A stretch of 64,000 nt of DNA, taken from the NCBI RefSeq assembly GCF_024363565.1, contig NZ_JAJEKE010000019.1, positions 1 to 64,000 of the forward strand. Direction: 5' to 3'. The stretch is from Lutispora saccharofermentans. Its GTDB lineage: Bacteria > Bacillota > Clostridia > Lutisporales > Lutisporaceae. Shown here one piece after another: positions 16,927 to 24,866 of the stretch. The position numbers and the translations under genes were made by a program. The notes below the pieces were generated by a model. The model ran no database searches and was not told the origin of the DNA. It saw nothing but the letters and a program-made list of their open reading frames with translations. How positions within the stretch are numbered: position 1 is the first letter of the stretch; every line of letters begins with the position of its first letter.

Positions 16927-17900
16927 ATCTGATATTCCTTATATAAGTCAACTATAATTTCTTCAATCGGCCTGCTGTCCACAGAAACATCAATGATATC
17001 CAGTTTATTTGATAACAGGCCTATAACCTCTGACACTTTAATCTTATTTAAATCCACAGATAATGATAGTCTTTCCCTGGATTTAGATAGAATGGTTGTC
17101 CCTTCAATATCTATATCCTCATGGTTTTCAGCAAAATAAACGGTTAAGGTTTTATGAGTCACATATTTATTTTTTAAATCTGTCAAATTGCCATCAAGCA
17201 GGAGCCTGCCCTTTCCTATCAGTATTATTCTGTCGGCCAAAGCCTCAATATCGTTCATGTCATGGGTTGTCAATATAACAGTAACCTTTTTTTCTTTATT
17301 TATGGTTTTAATGAAATTGCGCACTGCAATTTTAGAAACCGCATCAAGCCCTATTGTAGGTTCATCAAGGAACAAAATTTTAGGACTATGAAGCAAAGAG
17401 GCAGCAATTTCGCATCTCATTCTTTGACCAAGGCTTAATTGGCGCACAGGAGTCGTCAATAACCCAGATAAATCCAAAGTTGATGTCAACAATTCAAGAT
17501 TATTTTTAAAATCTTTATCCGGAATTTTATAGATATCCTTAAGCAAATTGTAAGAGTCAATTACGGGAACATCCCACCAAAGCTGAGAGCGCTGGCCGAA
17601 AACTACACCGATATTCTTAACATGCTTGATTCTATTTTTCCAGGGAGTGTTGCCAAGGATATTGCATTTACCGCTGTCAGGGACTAAAATTCCGCTTATG
17701 ATCTTAATTGTAGTTGACTTGCCTGCACCATTAGGCCCTATGTAGCCTACTATTTGGCTTTCATCAATTTTAAAAGAAATGTTCTCTAAGGCTTGAACTC
17801 TGGAATAATCAGGTTTGAACAAGGATTTTAATGCGGCACCGACACCGGCTCCTCTTTTTGCAACCTTAAAGCTTTTACTCAAAGCTTCAACTTCAATCAT
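16923..17900 (-). CDS. ABC transporter ATP-binding protein (NatA-like)
   Basis: The 325-residue ATPase has Walker A GPNGAGKST, the Q-loop region VVFGQRSQLWWDVP, the signature LSLGQRMR and Walker B ILFLDEPTIGLD, then a C-terminal extension of about 90 residues found in drug/antibiotic-type exporter ATPases. ATG at 17900 follows GGGGGGAGAAA; an in-frame upstream ATG has no ribosome binding site. It heads the ATPase-permease-permease operon. Unlike its paralogue at 29028 it has no riboswitch-like leader; a family B repeat sits upstream instead. Confidence 0.93.
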   Translation of the reverse strand: MIEVEALSKSFKVAKRGAGVGAALKSLFKPDYSRVQALENISFKIDESQIVGYIGPNGAGKSTTIKIISGILVPDSGKCNILGNTPWKNRIKHVKNIGVVFGQRSQLWWDVPVIDSYNLLKDIYKIPDKDFKNNLELLTSTLDLSGLLTTPVRQLSLGQRMRCEIAASLLHSPKILFLDEPTIGLDAVSKIAVRNFIKTINKEKKVTVILTTHDMNDIEALADRIILIGKGRLLLDGNLTDLKNKYVTHKTLTVYFAENHEDIDIEGTTILSKSRERLSLSVDLNKIKVSEVIGLLSNKLDIIDVSVDSRPIEEIIVDLYKEYQI

Positions 17901-18002
17901 TTTCTCCCCCCATCCTGCCTGTATTTCACAAATAAATATAGCAATATATGATATTAAATTCAAGTAAATTATGACGGTTTTTGATATTATATAGATAGTA
18001 TG

Positions 18003-18257
18003 AAATTTAATCTGTTGCGGTAGCTGATAAAAGAGTATTTTGTGAAGAGGCTTAGAGTTTGTTAGCGAAGTATAGGAAAAGCTGCGTCAACTGTTTGAGC
18101 CTATATGCTGTTAAATCTAAAACTCTCATAACTTACTTGAATTTTAACAGTAATGACAAGCGCTGCATGCGAGTTTTGACGCAGCCCTATACAAGCTTAC
18201 AAAGTCTTAGCCTTGAAACTTTATACTTGTTATCAGCTACCACAACGAGTTAAATTT
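18003..18257. repeat. Family B fold-back repeat, copy 2 (long form)
   Basis: The terminal inverted repeats (TCTGTTGCGGTAGCTGATAA on the left, its near-complement at the right end) enclose about 200 bases with a second inverted pair, GCTGCGTCAACTG and GTTTTGACGCAGC. No gene fits inside. It fills the space between the divergent ABC and queG genes. Confidence 0.88.
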
Positions 18258-18291
18258 AAGATTTGAGTAAAAGGTGACTGGAAGGATGCAG

Positions 18292-19182
18292 ATGAAGGAA
18301 GAACTGTTAAGGTTTTGCAATTCAATAAATATAGAATATGCAGGAATAGCCCCGACCGGACCTTACGATGATTTTCGGGAGGTATGGAGGAAGCAGATCG
18401 AAAGAGGGCATATATCAGGTCTTGAGGAAAAGGATTTTGAAAGAAGGATAAACCCGAGCCTGACCCTGGAGGATGTGAAATCCGTCATAGTATGCCTGTT
18501 CCCTTATTATACGGGGAACGCAGAGGGAGCTAACCTGTCCAAATATGCTTATGGCATGGATTATCATATAATAGTCAAGGAAAAGCTTGAAGCCATTGGA
18601 AGATTTTTAGACCGGAAAATAGAGAGCTTTCATTATAAGGCTTTTGTGGATGCAGGTCCCTTAAGCGACAGGTATCTGGCTTATAAAGCCGGCCTTGGCT
18701 TTTGGGGGATCAATAATCACATAATAACGGACAAATATGGCTCTTATGTGTTTATCGGCTATATACTCAACAATTACCCCTTTGAAGCGGATAAACCCCA
18801 GGAGAGGACCTGCCTCAAATGCTTTAACTGTGTGAGAAGCTGTCCCGGGCAGTGCATACTGGGAGATTTCACGATAAACCCATTGAGATGCAAGTCCTAT
18901 ATAACCCAGAAGAAGGAAGAGCTTACTGGTGAGGATATAGAGATATTAAAGAAGCATCGATTGGTATGGGGCTGTGATGTCTGCCAGGATGTATGCCCTC
19001 ATAATCAAAAGGTTGAGAAAACAATAATGGAAGAATTTAAGAAAGATCTCATATACAATGTTGATTGCGAAGAGCTCAGCCGGATTTCCAACAAGGAATT
19101 CATAAGAAGGTATGGGAAAAGAGCTTTCGGCTGGAGAGGCAGAAAGGTATTGCTCAGAAGCTGTGAGATATTGCGCGAATAG
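18292..19182 (+). CDS. queG: Epoxyqueuosine reductase
   Basis: The roughly 296-residue enzyme performs the last step of queuosine synthesis on tRNA, reducing epoxyqueuosine with a cobalamin and two 4Fe-4S clusters. The cluster ligands are CLKCFNCVRSCPGQC and CDVCQDVCPHN, and a further Cys (RCKSY) lies between. The upstream half has the cobalamin-domain pattern VDAGPLSDRYLAYKAGLGFWG. The start at 18292 has GGAAGG six bases upstream; ATG at 18286 is equally possible. It lacks the C-terminal HEAT repeats of longer QueG proteins, as is common in Clostridia. Other que genes are not in the window. Confidence 0.93.
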   Translation: MKEELLRFCNSINIEYAGIAPTGPYDDFREVWRKQIERGHISGLEEKDFERRINPSLTLEDVKSVIVCLFPYYTGNAEGANLSKYAYGMDYHIIVKEKLEAIGRFLDRKIESFHYKAFVDAGPLSDRYLAYKAGLGFWGINNHIITDKYGSYVFIGYILNNYPFEADKPQERTCLKCFNCVRSCPGQCILGDFTINPLRCKSYITQKKEELTGEDIEILKKHRLVWGCDVCQDVCPHNQKVEKTIMEEFKKDLIYNVDCEELSRISNKEFIRRYGKRAFGWRGRKVLLRSCEILRE

Positions 19183-19206
19183 GGGCCGGTCCGGCCCCTA
19201 TTTTTT
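19181..19206. terminator. Bidirectional terminator between queG and the aldolase gene
   Basis: AGGGGCCGG and CCGGCCCCT form a perfect 9-bp GC-rich stem around a single T, followed by six T on the plus strand. The two genes converge on it. Confidence 0.85.
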
Positions 19207-20292
19207 CATAAGCTTGATAAACTCCGACTCCAGCCGGTCAAAGGCCTTATCCAAAATTTCCTGAGGAATGAGTTCGAAGCTGTCGCCAAAGGACAATTCA
19301 GATTTACAGGTAGAGCCGTCTATTTCCTTGAAATTTGTTACTATAGCAAGATCGTATTTCTCTATAATATCAGCAAATATGCTTTCCAGATTTTCTTTAG
19401 TTGCAGCAAAATATGCATGAAACATATTGCAAACCGGCATCTCGGGTACAGTTTTCACGCCTTTAAGCTTGTTTAATCTTTCGGCTGCGGCTAAAGCATG
19501 CCGCCAGTATTTTTTCATATTTCCTATGCGTTTGTTCATGCAATGCTCAGCATTGATGATATAGGGATACAGGCTTATCAGATCGCCGCCGTGCCTTCTT
19601 TTCCATACCTTAGCATTCTCGGTGAATTCGGCACTTCCGGCAAGCATAGCTCCGGCAATTCCCCCCAGGCCTTTATAAAAGGAGATGTAGACGCTGTCAA
19701 ACAAGCTGCAGACATCGGCTGCAGATTTATTGTAATAAGGCAGTACCTCAAAAAGGCGCGCACCGTCCAAATGAAGCTTTATTCCTTCATTCCTACAGAA
19801 ATCCGAAATACTGATCAATTCCTCCCATGAAGGCAGCTGACCGCCTATTTCACGCTGCGGAAGCTCGATCAGCAGGCATGCGATCGGCTTATTTACGGAT
19901 TTCAGATCATCCATATTGAAAAGCCTGTCTTTGGTGCCGAGCAAAGCCGGCTCTAAATGGTGAAGCATCTTCATGCCGTCTTTTTCATGGATCTCCAAAT
20001 GGCAAAGCGGATGATAAGCCACATTTTTCAGACCCTTTGCATCACACCATATCCGCAGAGCTATCTGCTGCGCCATGGTTCCGCTGGGAAAAAACACGGC
20101 ATTCTCTTTCCCGAGGAAGCATGCGATATCTTTCTCGAAATCATTGATTATACTGCCGGTCCCATAAATATCAGTCTCCATAGCAGGGTCCGCATTTTCA
20201 AAGGATTCCATCAGCGCACCGATTCGCCTGTCGCCATGGCCGGTAAGCCTGTATCTGGCAGCCTTGCAAATTTCATTATAAGATTTAGGCAT
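19198..20292 (-). CDS. PLP-dependent threonine aldolase/beta-eliminating lyase family protein
   Basis: The 364-residue fold-type I enzyme has the PLP lysine in SFYKGLGGIAGAML, the Asp/Arg pair KLHLDGARLFEV and the glycine-rich FFPSGTMAQQIAL. These match low-specificity L-threonine aldolases and the related aromatic beta-eliminating lyases. The likely reaction is cleavage of threonine or another beta-hydroxy amino acid to glycine and an aldehyde; substrate preference cannot be read from sequence. ATG at 20292 has AAGGAGG upstream. It is convergent with queG and otherwise alone. Confidence 0.85.
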   Translation of the reverse strand: MPKSYNEICKAARYRLTGHGDRRIGALMESFENADPAMETDIYGTGSIINDFEKDIACFLGKENAVFFPSGTMAQQIALRIWCDAKGLKNVAYHPLCHLEIHEKDGMKMLHHLEPALLGTKDRLFNMDDLKSVNKPIACLLIELPQREIGGQLPSWEELISISDFCRNEGIKLHLDGARLFEVLPYYNKSAADVCSLFDSVYISFYKGLGGIAGAMLAGSAEFTENAKVWKRRHGGDLISLYPYIINAEHCMNKRIGNMKKYWRHALAAAERLNKLKGVKTVPEMPVCNMFHAYFAATKENLESIFADIIEKYDLAIVTNFKEIDGSTCKSELSFGDSFELIPQEILDKAFDRLESEFIKLMKK

Positions 20293-20817
20293 GGCAATCG
20301 CCTCCTTAAGCTTTAATATAGTTTGATTATAACATTTATTTACTGTCTCTCGCTCTGTATATTTTGGTTGTGATATGAATTATTATGATGAGAAGAGCTG
20401 CGGAGCAGATCAGAATGCAAATCTTTCGTATTCAAAGTTAAATTTATTGCATAATATTTGCCTAGAAACGAATATAGTTTGTGTAGAAAAACATTTAAAT
20501 TAATCCATTGAAATGCAAATAAAAACATTATATAATATAATAACCAGCGTTTATGCAGATTTAATCGTTAGTTATTTCTCAAACATATTCATGATTTGGG
20601 AGGAGGTATAGTATCGCCCATAAATGCATACATTTTGTATTGATAGTATTGAATTACATATTTACGTATAAAATTGGCATAGAAACTATTTGAAGCCCTT
20701 TCCTGCAGTGCATGGGAAAGTCTAGATTGAAAGGGAGTGTTCCTTTTATTACAGTAAATTTCAGCATATAGCAAAATAGGAGCAATTCCTTCAAAATAAA
20801 TACAAGGAGGGTATTCT
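20293..20817. other. Gene-free spacer
   Basis: This 525-bp AT-rich region separates divergent genes. It presumably holds the promoters for both. A weak hairpin (CTTTCC with GGAAAG near 20698-20718) is visible. I see no credible coding sequence; short open frames here lack ribosome binding sites and recognisable domains. Confidence 0.5.
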
Positions 20818-22152
20818 TTGAAAAACAGTGTAAAAAAAGTATCCTATTTATTAGCCGCAATTTTATTGCTTTCTATCGCAGTAGGCGGTCCAAAATTCGG
20901 CCCATTCGGCGTTGATGTTGTTTCTGCTGCCACCGGACAAGCCAACCAGCCTGCACCGGCTGCACCAAAGACGCCGGCTGCACCAAAAACACCTGGCATA
21001 TCAGAGACTGCAACAAGCATCGCACGTTTGCTTGCCTTTGGCTCATACGGTGGCGATGTCAAGCTTTTGCAGACAGCGCTCAACACCAACGGATACAATC
21101 TTAAGGCTGACGGCATTTTTGGAAAGCTTACTTTAGCTGCAGTGGAGAGCTATCAGAGCAAAAATGGCCTTAAGGCTGATGGGATAGTAGGGCCAAAAAC
21201 TCTTGCAAAGCTGAATCCGGTTGCAGCCGCACCGGCTCCCACTCCTGCTCCGATTCCCGAAGCAGGTAAAGTCTCGGTAAAGCTTGGGAAAGTAGAATTT
21301 GCTGCACACGGAACCAAATGCTATACGGTAGCGATTGTTGCTATGGCAGGGGATAAAATTGCAGCTGCACTATTGGATGATTATCAGATAACGGCTCCTG
21401 AAGGATACAAGGGAGTACCGAATTCAGATGCTGATTTCGGCAAGGGCATTGCAGACGGAAACATTCTGGTTTCCAAGAGAGCAAATGCCGCCGCATACAG
21501 CGCAAACATGGTGGCCAAGGCCGGCTCAACAGTACCTGTGGACAAGTCTTTGGACGCTATCCAGGCATATGCGGCAGGAAAGACGATAGCAGAGCTGGAG
21601 AAGACTCTGGCAGCAACTCCTGCCGATAAGATGGTGGATGCAGTGAGCGGAGCTACGCTGGTGGATACATACGGCTATGTTTCTGCAATAGTTGAAGCTG
21701 CAAAAGCTGTTGCCGAAGTGAAAGCTGATGCGGTAAGCGGAGCTTCAATGGCAGCAGATGAAGCATCTCTATTAAAGGCGATCAGCAAAGACGGCACCTG
21801 GATTATCGCTTTTGAAAAAGACTTTGATACTGGCAAAGAGCTTGTATTAGACGGCGAATTCATTAATAAGGATAAGCCGGCACGCAAGATGGCTCTTTAT
21901 ACCCAGGACGAAAATAAAAAGGTTATCGATTCCTTCACTTTGACAGCTCCGAAGCTGACTGTAAAGAGTCCGGCTGCAAGGATCCAAAACGGAACCTTCA
22001 AAGGCGACCTTTATGTTTCGGCGCCTAATTTCCAATTGGTCGGAGCAAAGGTTGATGGGAATGTATACTTCACAACCCAGGAAGCCAAAGATACATTTGT
22101 TATGGATGAAAAGAGCTCCATAACAGGAGTACAAGAGATAAAGGCTGATTAA
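20818..22152 (+). CDS. Secreted peptidoglycan-binding protein with FMN-binding-like repeats
   Basis: The 444-residue protein starts with TTG after AAGGAGGG and has a signal peptide ending near DVVSAA, then an Ala/Pro-rich linker. A PG_binding_1 domain covers residues about 70-135 (GGDVKLLQTALNTNGYNLKADG). The next ~170 residues include DAVSGAT (274-280) and DAVSGAS (304-310). This is like the SGAT motif of FMN_bind domains, where the Thr is flavinylated by ApbE, though the residues that usually follow are not conserved. The C-terminal ~110 residues look beta-rich (KLTVKSPAARIQNGTFKGDLYVSAPNF). I infer an envelope protein, possibly carrying flavin; that part is speculative. Confidence 0.72.
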   Translation: MKNSVKKVSYLLAAILLLSIAVGGPKFGPFGVDVVSAATGQANQPAPAAPKTPAAPKTPGISETATSIARLLAFGSYGGDVKLLQTALNTNGYNLKADGIFGKLTLAAVESYQSKNGLKADGIVGPKTLAKLNPVAAAPAPTPAPIPEAGKVSVKLGKVEFAAHGTKCYTVAIVAMAGDKIAAALLDDYQITAPEGYKGVPNSDADFGKGIADGNILVSKRANAAAYSANMVAKAGSTVPVDKSLDAIQAYAAGKTIAELEKTLAATPADKMVDAVSGATLVDTYGYVSAIVEAAKAVAEVKADAVSGASMAADEASLLKAISKDGTWIIAFEKDFDTGKELVLDGEFINKDKPARKMALYTQDENKKVIDSFTLTAPKLTVKSPAARIQNGTFKGDLYVSAPNFQLVGAKVDGNVYFTTQEAKDTFVMDEKSSITGVQEIKAD

Positions 22153-22177
22153 GCAAACATTTTAACAGTTTTATAAG

Positions 22178-22212
22178 AAAACCGCAATTTGCTTACTACA
22201 AATTGCGGTTTT
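22178..22212. terminator. Hairpin terminator after the peptidoglycan-binding protein gene
   Basis: AAAACCGCAATTT (22178-22190) pairs perfectly with AAATTGCGGTTTT (22200-22212), giving a 13-bp stem flanked by A- and T-runs; it can act in both directions. Its right arm overlaps the end of a truncated epimerase fragment on the other strand. Confidence 0.8.
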
Positions 22213-22282
22213 CAAGTAGTCTTTTTACAATTGTTCTCCCAAAGTATCCGGCAGCGCCGGCAACTAAATAAAGCTCATTCAC
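22196..22282 (-). pseudogene. Truncated NAD-dependent epimerase/dehydratase (N-terminus only)
   Basis: A 28-codon frame starting GTG encodes ELYLVAGAAGYFGRTIVKRLL, a clear Rossmann GxxGxxG nucleotide-binding start of an extended short-chain dehydrogenase, then stops inside the hairpin. Its GTG overlaps the stop of the upstream MATE remnant (AAATGTGAATGA), so the two were once an operon. The rest of the gene is missing. Confidence 0.7.
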
Positions 22283-22560
22283 ATTTATCAATCTTATTTC
22301 TTATCTCAAGCATTTGCATGTCTGTTTCTGCTATAAACTGCGTGTAAAAAATTCCGTATAATCCCGGCTGAAACTTATATGGCAGTATTTTTGTAAATAG
22401 AGTTAATGAGCTTATATGCTTTGCGAAAAATCCTGGCAATGTCAGTATGGCTGCTATGAGAAAGACACCCTGTCTTCCTACCGCCAAAATATCAAATGCT
22501 ACTGTTGAAATAATGGAAAATAAGGTTGTCCATATAAGTGATATTTTTATAGCTTCTCTC
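22275..22560 (-). pseudogene. C-terminal remnant of a MATE efflux gene (left piece)
   Basis: The minus strand encodes REAIKISLIWTTLFSIISTV running into GRQGVFLIAAILTLPGFF and LYGIFYTQFIAE, patterns of the late helices of MATE transporters, with an apparent internal deletion and no start. A fragment with MATE N-terminal sequence in the same orientation lies at 27133-27300, beyond the van genes. The simplest reading is one MATE gene broken by an inserted element and then eroded. Confidence 0.6.
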
Positions 22561-22748
22561 CCTCATGCTCTCCCTGCCGGAAAATTGGGATTACACCACA
22601 AAGTTATTACATTTTACTGTTCACCTTTGTTTTTTGGATATGATTATACATAGCATATAGTTAATTTAAATAAATCATGTGAATTCTCGCTATTGTTCGG
22701 GTTTCCGTATATAATATAGAGTAGAATAAAAATAAAGGATGAATTAAT

Positions 22749-22829
22749 ATGGATTACATTCCTGCAACGGAAGCCGCCAAAAAGTGGGGAATTTCAGAAC
22801 GGCGAGTACAAAAAGTTTTAGTGTTATGA
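22749..22829 (+). pseudogene. Truncated excisionase-like HTH protein
   Basis: A 26-residue frame begins MDYIPATEAAKKWGISERRV, the start of the small MerR/excisionase-like DNA-binding proteins common in clostridial mobile elements, and stops early. It fits the left part of a decayed element preceding vanR. Confidence 0.55.
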
Positions 22830-22925
22830 AAATCTTAATAACTTCTCATGAAATAAATCAGAAATATAGTTGCCGTATTTAGTAAAATAGTAAAGTGTCA
22901 TGTTTGCCTGAAAGGAGCTGAAATC

Positions 22926-23627
22926 ATGAGTGATAAGGTTCTCGTCGTTGATGACGAGCATGAAATAGCAGATTTGATAGAAGTGTATCTGCAAAATGAA
23001 AATTACGAGGTATTAAAGTTTTATTCTGCAAAGGAAGCTCTTGCCTGCATTGAAGCGATGGAGGTTGACCTTGCAATTTTAGATATTATGTTGCCGGATA
23101 TCAGCGGCTTCACACTTTGCCAGAAAATACGGGAACGGCATACCTATCCCATCATTATGCTGACTGCCAAAGATGAAGAAATCGATAAAATCACCGGCCT
23201 TACATTGGGTGCTGACGATTATATCACAAAGCCCTTTCGCCCGCTTGAAGTCGTAGCACGAGTGAAAGCACAATTACGGCGGTATAAAAAGTATAACCCC
23301 GGGCATGGGGAAGATGTGGAAAAAGATATCATCCTTCATTCCGGCCTTGTAATGAATATTAAAACACATGAGTGTTTCTTAAACGAAGAACCGCTTACAC
23401 TGACACCTACGGAATTTTCAATTTTGCGTATCCTTTTAGAGAACAAAGGTAATGTTGTAAGTGCAGAGGATTTATTCCATAAAATTTGGAAGGATGAATA
23501 TTACAGCAAAAGCAACAATACGATCACTGTCCACATCCGTCATCTCCGAGAAAAAATGAATGATACTGTTGAAAATCCCAAATATATTAAAACAATATGG
23601 GGAGTAGGATATAAAATTGAAAACTAA
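22926..23627 (+). CDS. vanR: VanR-type response regulator
   Basis: This 233-residue OmpR-family regulator closely resembles VanR of VanA-type clusters from memory (start MSDKVLVVDDEHEIADLIEVYL, end YIKTIWGVGYKIEN). Receiver residues are Asp10/Asp11, the phospho-acceptor Asp53 (ILDIMLP) and the Lys in ITKPFRP; a winged helix follows. VanR activates glycopeptide-resistance operons when phosphorylated by VanS. The kinase start lies inside this gene (11-base overlap). VanR-box-like repeats are found ahead of the downstream VanZ-like gene and again at 26364-26412, but the ligase genes it would control are absent. Confidence 0.88.
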   Translation: MSDKVLVVDDEHEIADLIEVYLQNENYEVLKFYSAKEALACIEAMEVDLAILDIMLPDISGFTLCQKIRERHTYPIIMLTAKDEEIDKITGLTLGADDYITKPFRPLEVVARVKAQLRRYKKYNPGHGEDVEKDIILHSGLVMNIKTHECFLNEEPLTLTPTEFSILRILLENKGNVVSAEDLFHKIWKDEYYSKSNNTITVHIRHLREKMNDTVENPKYIKTIWGVGYKIEN

Positions 23628-24744
23628 AAATAAAAGGCAGTTCGATTATACCCGTTTGCAAATTAAAATTTTGTTTGCCCTGATTGGAGTAATAGCCGCC
23701 TTGCTTCTGGCTCTTGTTCTAATATACTTTTTGCATTGGAACAGCATCGGCGGGAGATGGATTTCTCAGGTGGCAGCAGATTTCCTTCAAATGGGTTTTT
23801 TTGTGGGACAAAATATATACAAGCCATTTTTCATCTTGATTGTATTGCTTATCTGTGCAGGTTTTTTTTTCGTAATCCGCGCATTTTTGCGCTACGTTAC
23901 CAAGCCACTGTCCGATGTTGAGCAGAGTCTAGGGATGCTTCTCATTGACAATTCGGAGGAAATTCGCTTGCCGGAAGAACTCACTGCCATCACACAAAGG
24001 CTAAACGCTATGAAACAAACCTTGGAACGCCGGAACCTGGAAGCCCAATCAGCCGAACAACGTAAAAACGAGCTTGTGATGTACCTTGCCCACGACATTC
24101 GCACTCCCCTTACTTCTGTAATAGGATATTTAAGTTTGCTGGAAGAAGTGGAAAATATGCCGCTGGAGCAGAGGAAAAAATGCACGCATATCGCACTCGA
24201 TAAATCATATAGGCTGGAAAAAATGATCAATGAATTTTTTGAGATAACCCGATATAATCTACAACAAATCCAAATAGAAAAAACGGATATAGACCTCTAC
24301 TATATGTTGGTACAATTAACCGATGAACTGCTGCCCATTTTGTCAAGCCACGGAAACACTGCCGTTTTACATGCAGACGAAGAATTAATGATCTATGGCG
24401 ATTCTGAAAAGCTGGGGCGGGTTTTTACCAATGTTCTGAAGAATGCGACTGCTTATAGCTTCCCGAATACAGAAATTCACATCATAGCCCAAAAAAGCGA
24501 AGATACCGTAACAATCACATTTCAAAACAAGGGCGATACCATACCGCCTGAAAAATGTGCTGCTATATTTGAAAAGTTTTATCGTCTTGACGAAGCTCGA
24601 GCAAGTGATACCGGGGGAGCAGGATTGGGACTTGCAATTGCTAAAGAAATTATTATTTTACATGGTGGCTCAATTACTGTGGAAAGCCATGAACATATAA
24701 CTTCTTTTGTTATTACACTTCCGTTAAATCACACCGCATCTTAA
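23617..24744 (+). CDS. vanS: VanS-type sensor histidine kinase
   Basis: The 375-residue kinase has two membrane helices (about 16-38 and 65-90) around a short extracellular loop, a HAMP-like segment, the H-box YLAHDIRTPLTSVIGYLSLL with His159, the N-box NVLKNATAYS, the F-box FEKFYRLDEARASDTGG and the G2 box GAGLGLAIAKEII. These segments match VanS from vanA/vanG-type clusters. It starts with TTG overlapping vanR. It is intact, so the sensing pair may still work even though the resistance enzymes are gone. Confidence 0.88.
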   Translation: MKTKNKRQFDYTRLQIKILFALIGVIAALLLALVLIYFLHWNSIGGRWISQVAADFLQMGFFVGQNIYKPFFILIVLLICAGFFFVIRAFLRYVTKPLSDVEQSLGMLLIDNSEEIRLPEELTAITQRLNAMKQTLERRNLEAQSAEQRKNELVMYLAHDIRTPLTSVIGYLSLLEEVENMPLEQRKKCTHIALDKSYRLEKMINEFFEITRYNLQQIQIEKTDIDLYYMLVQLTDELLPILSSHGNTAVLHADEELMIYGDSEKLGRVFTNVLKNATAYSFPNTEIHIIAQKSEDTVTITFQNKGDTIPPEKCAAIFEKFYRLDEARASDTGGAGLGLAIAKEIIILHGGSITVESHEHITSFVITLPLNHTAS

Positions 24745-24746
24745 TA

Positions 24747-24848
24747 TTTTCTTAGGAATTTATCAAGGAAGTATTAAATTTGAGACGGTACAGATGGGAT
24801 ATACTGTAGTTAATAAATTGCGAAGACTTTTACCTTCAACTACAGTAT
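24747..24848 (+). promoter_or_regulatory. VanR-box-like site and inverted repeat before the VanZ-like gene
   Basis: TTTTCTTAGGAATTTATC (24747-24764) matches a site at 26395-26412 in 15 of 18 bases, with the same TTTTCTTAGGA core. From memory it resembles the TCGTA-GAAA-type VanR box. Downstream, ATACTGTAGTT (24801-24811) and AACTACAGTAT (24838-24848) form a perfect 11-bp inverted repeat ending just before the ribosome binding site. Both are candidates for control of the VanZ-like gene. Confidence 0.45.
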
Positions 24849-24866
24849 AAAAGCGGAGGATGTTTT

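Noticed and set aside
22275..22487. A short functional minus-strand membrane protein
   Set aside because: It has no ribosome binding site and reads as the end of a MATE protein continuous with degraded sequence upstream.
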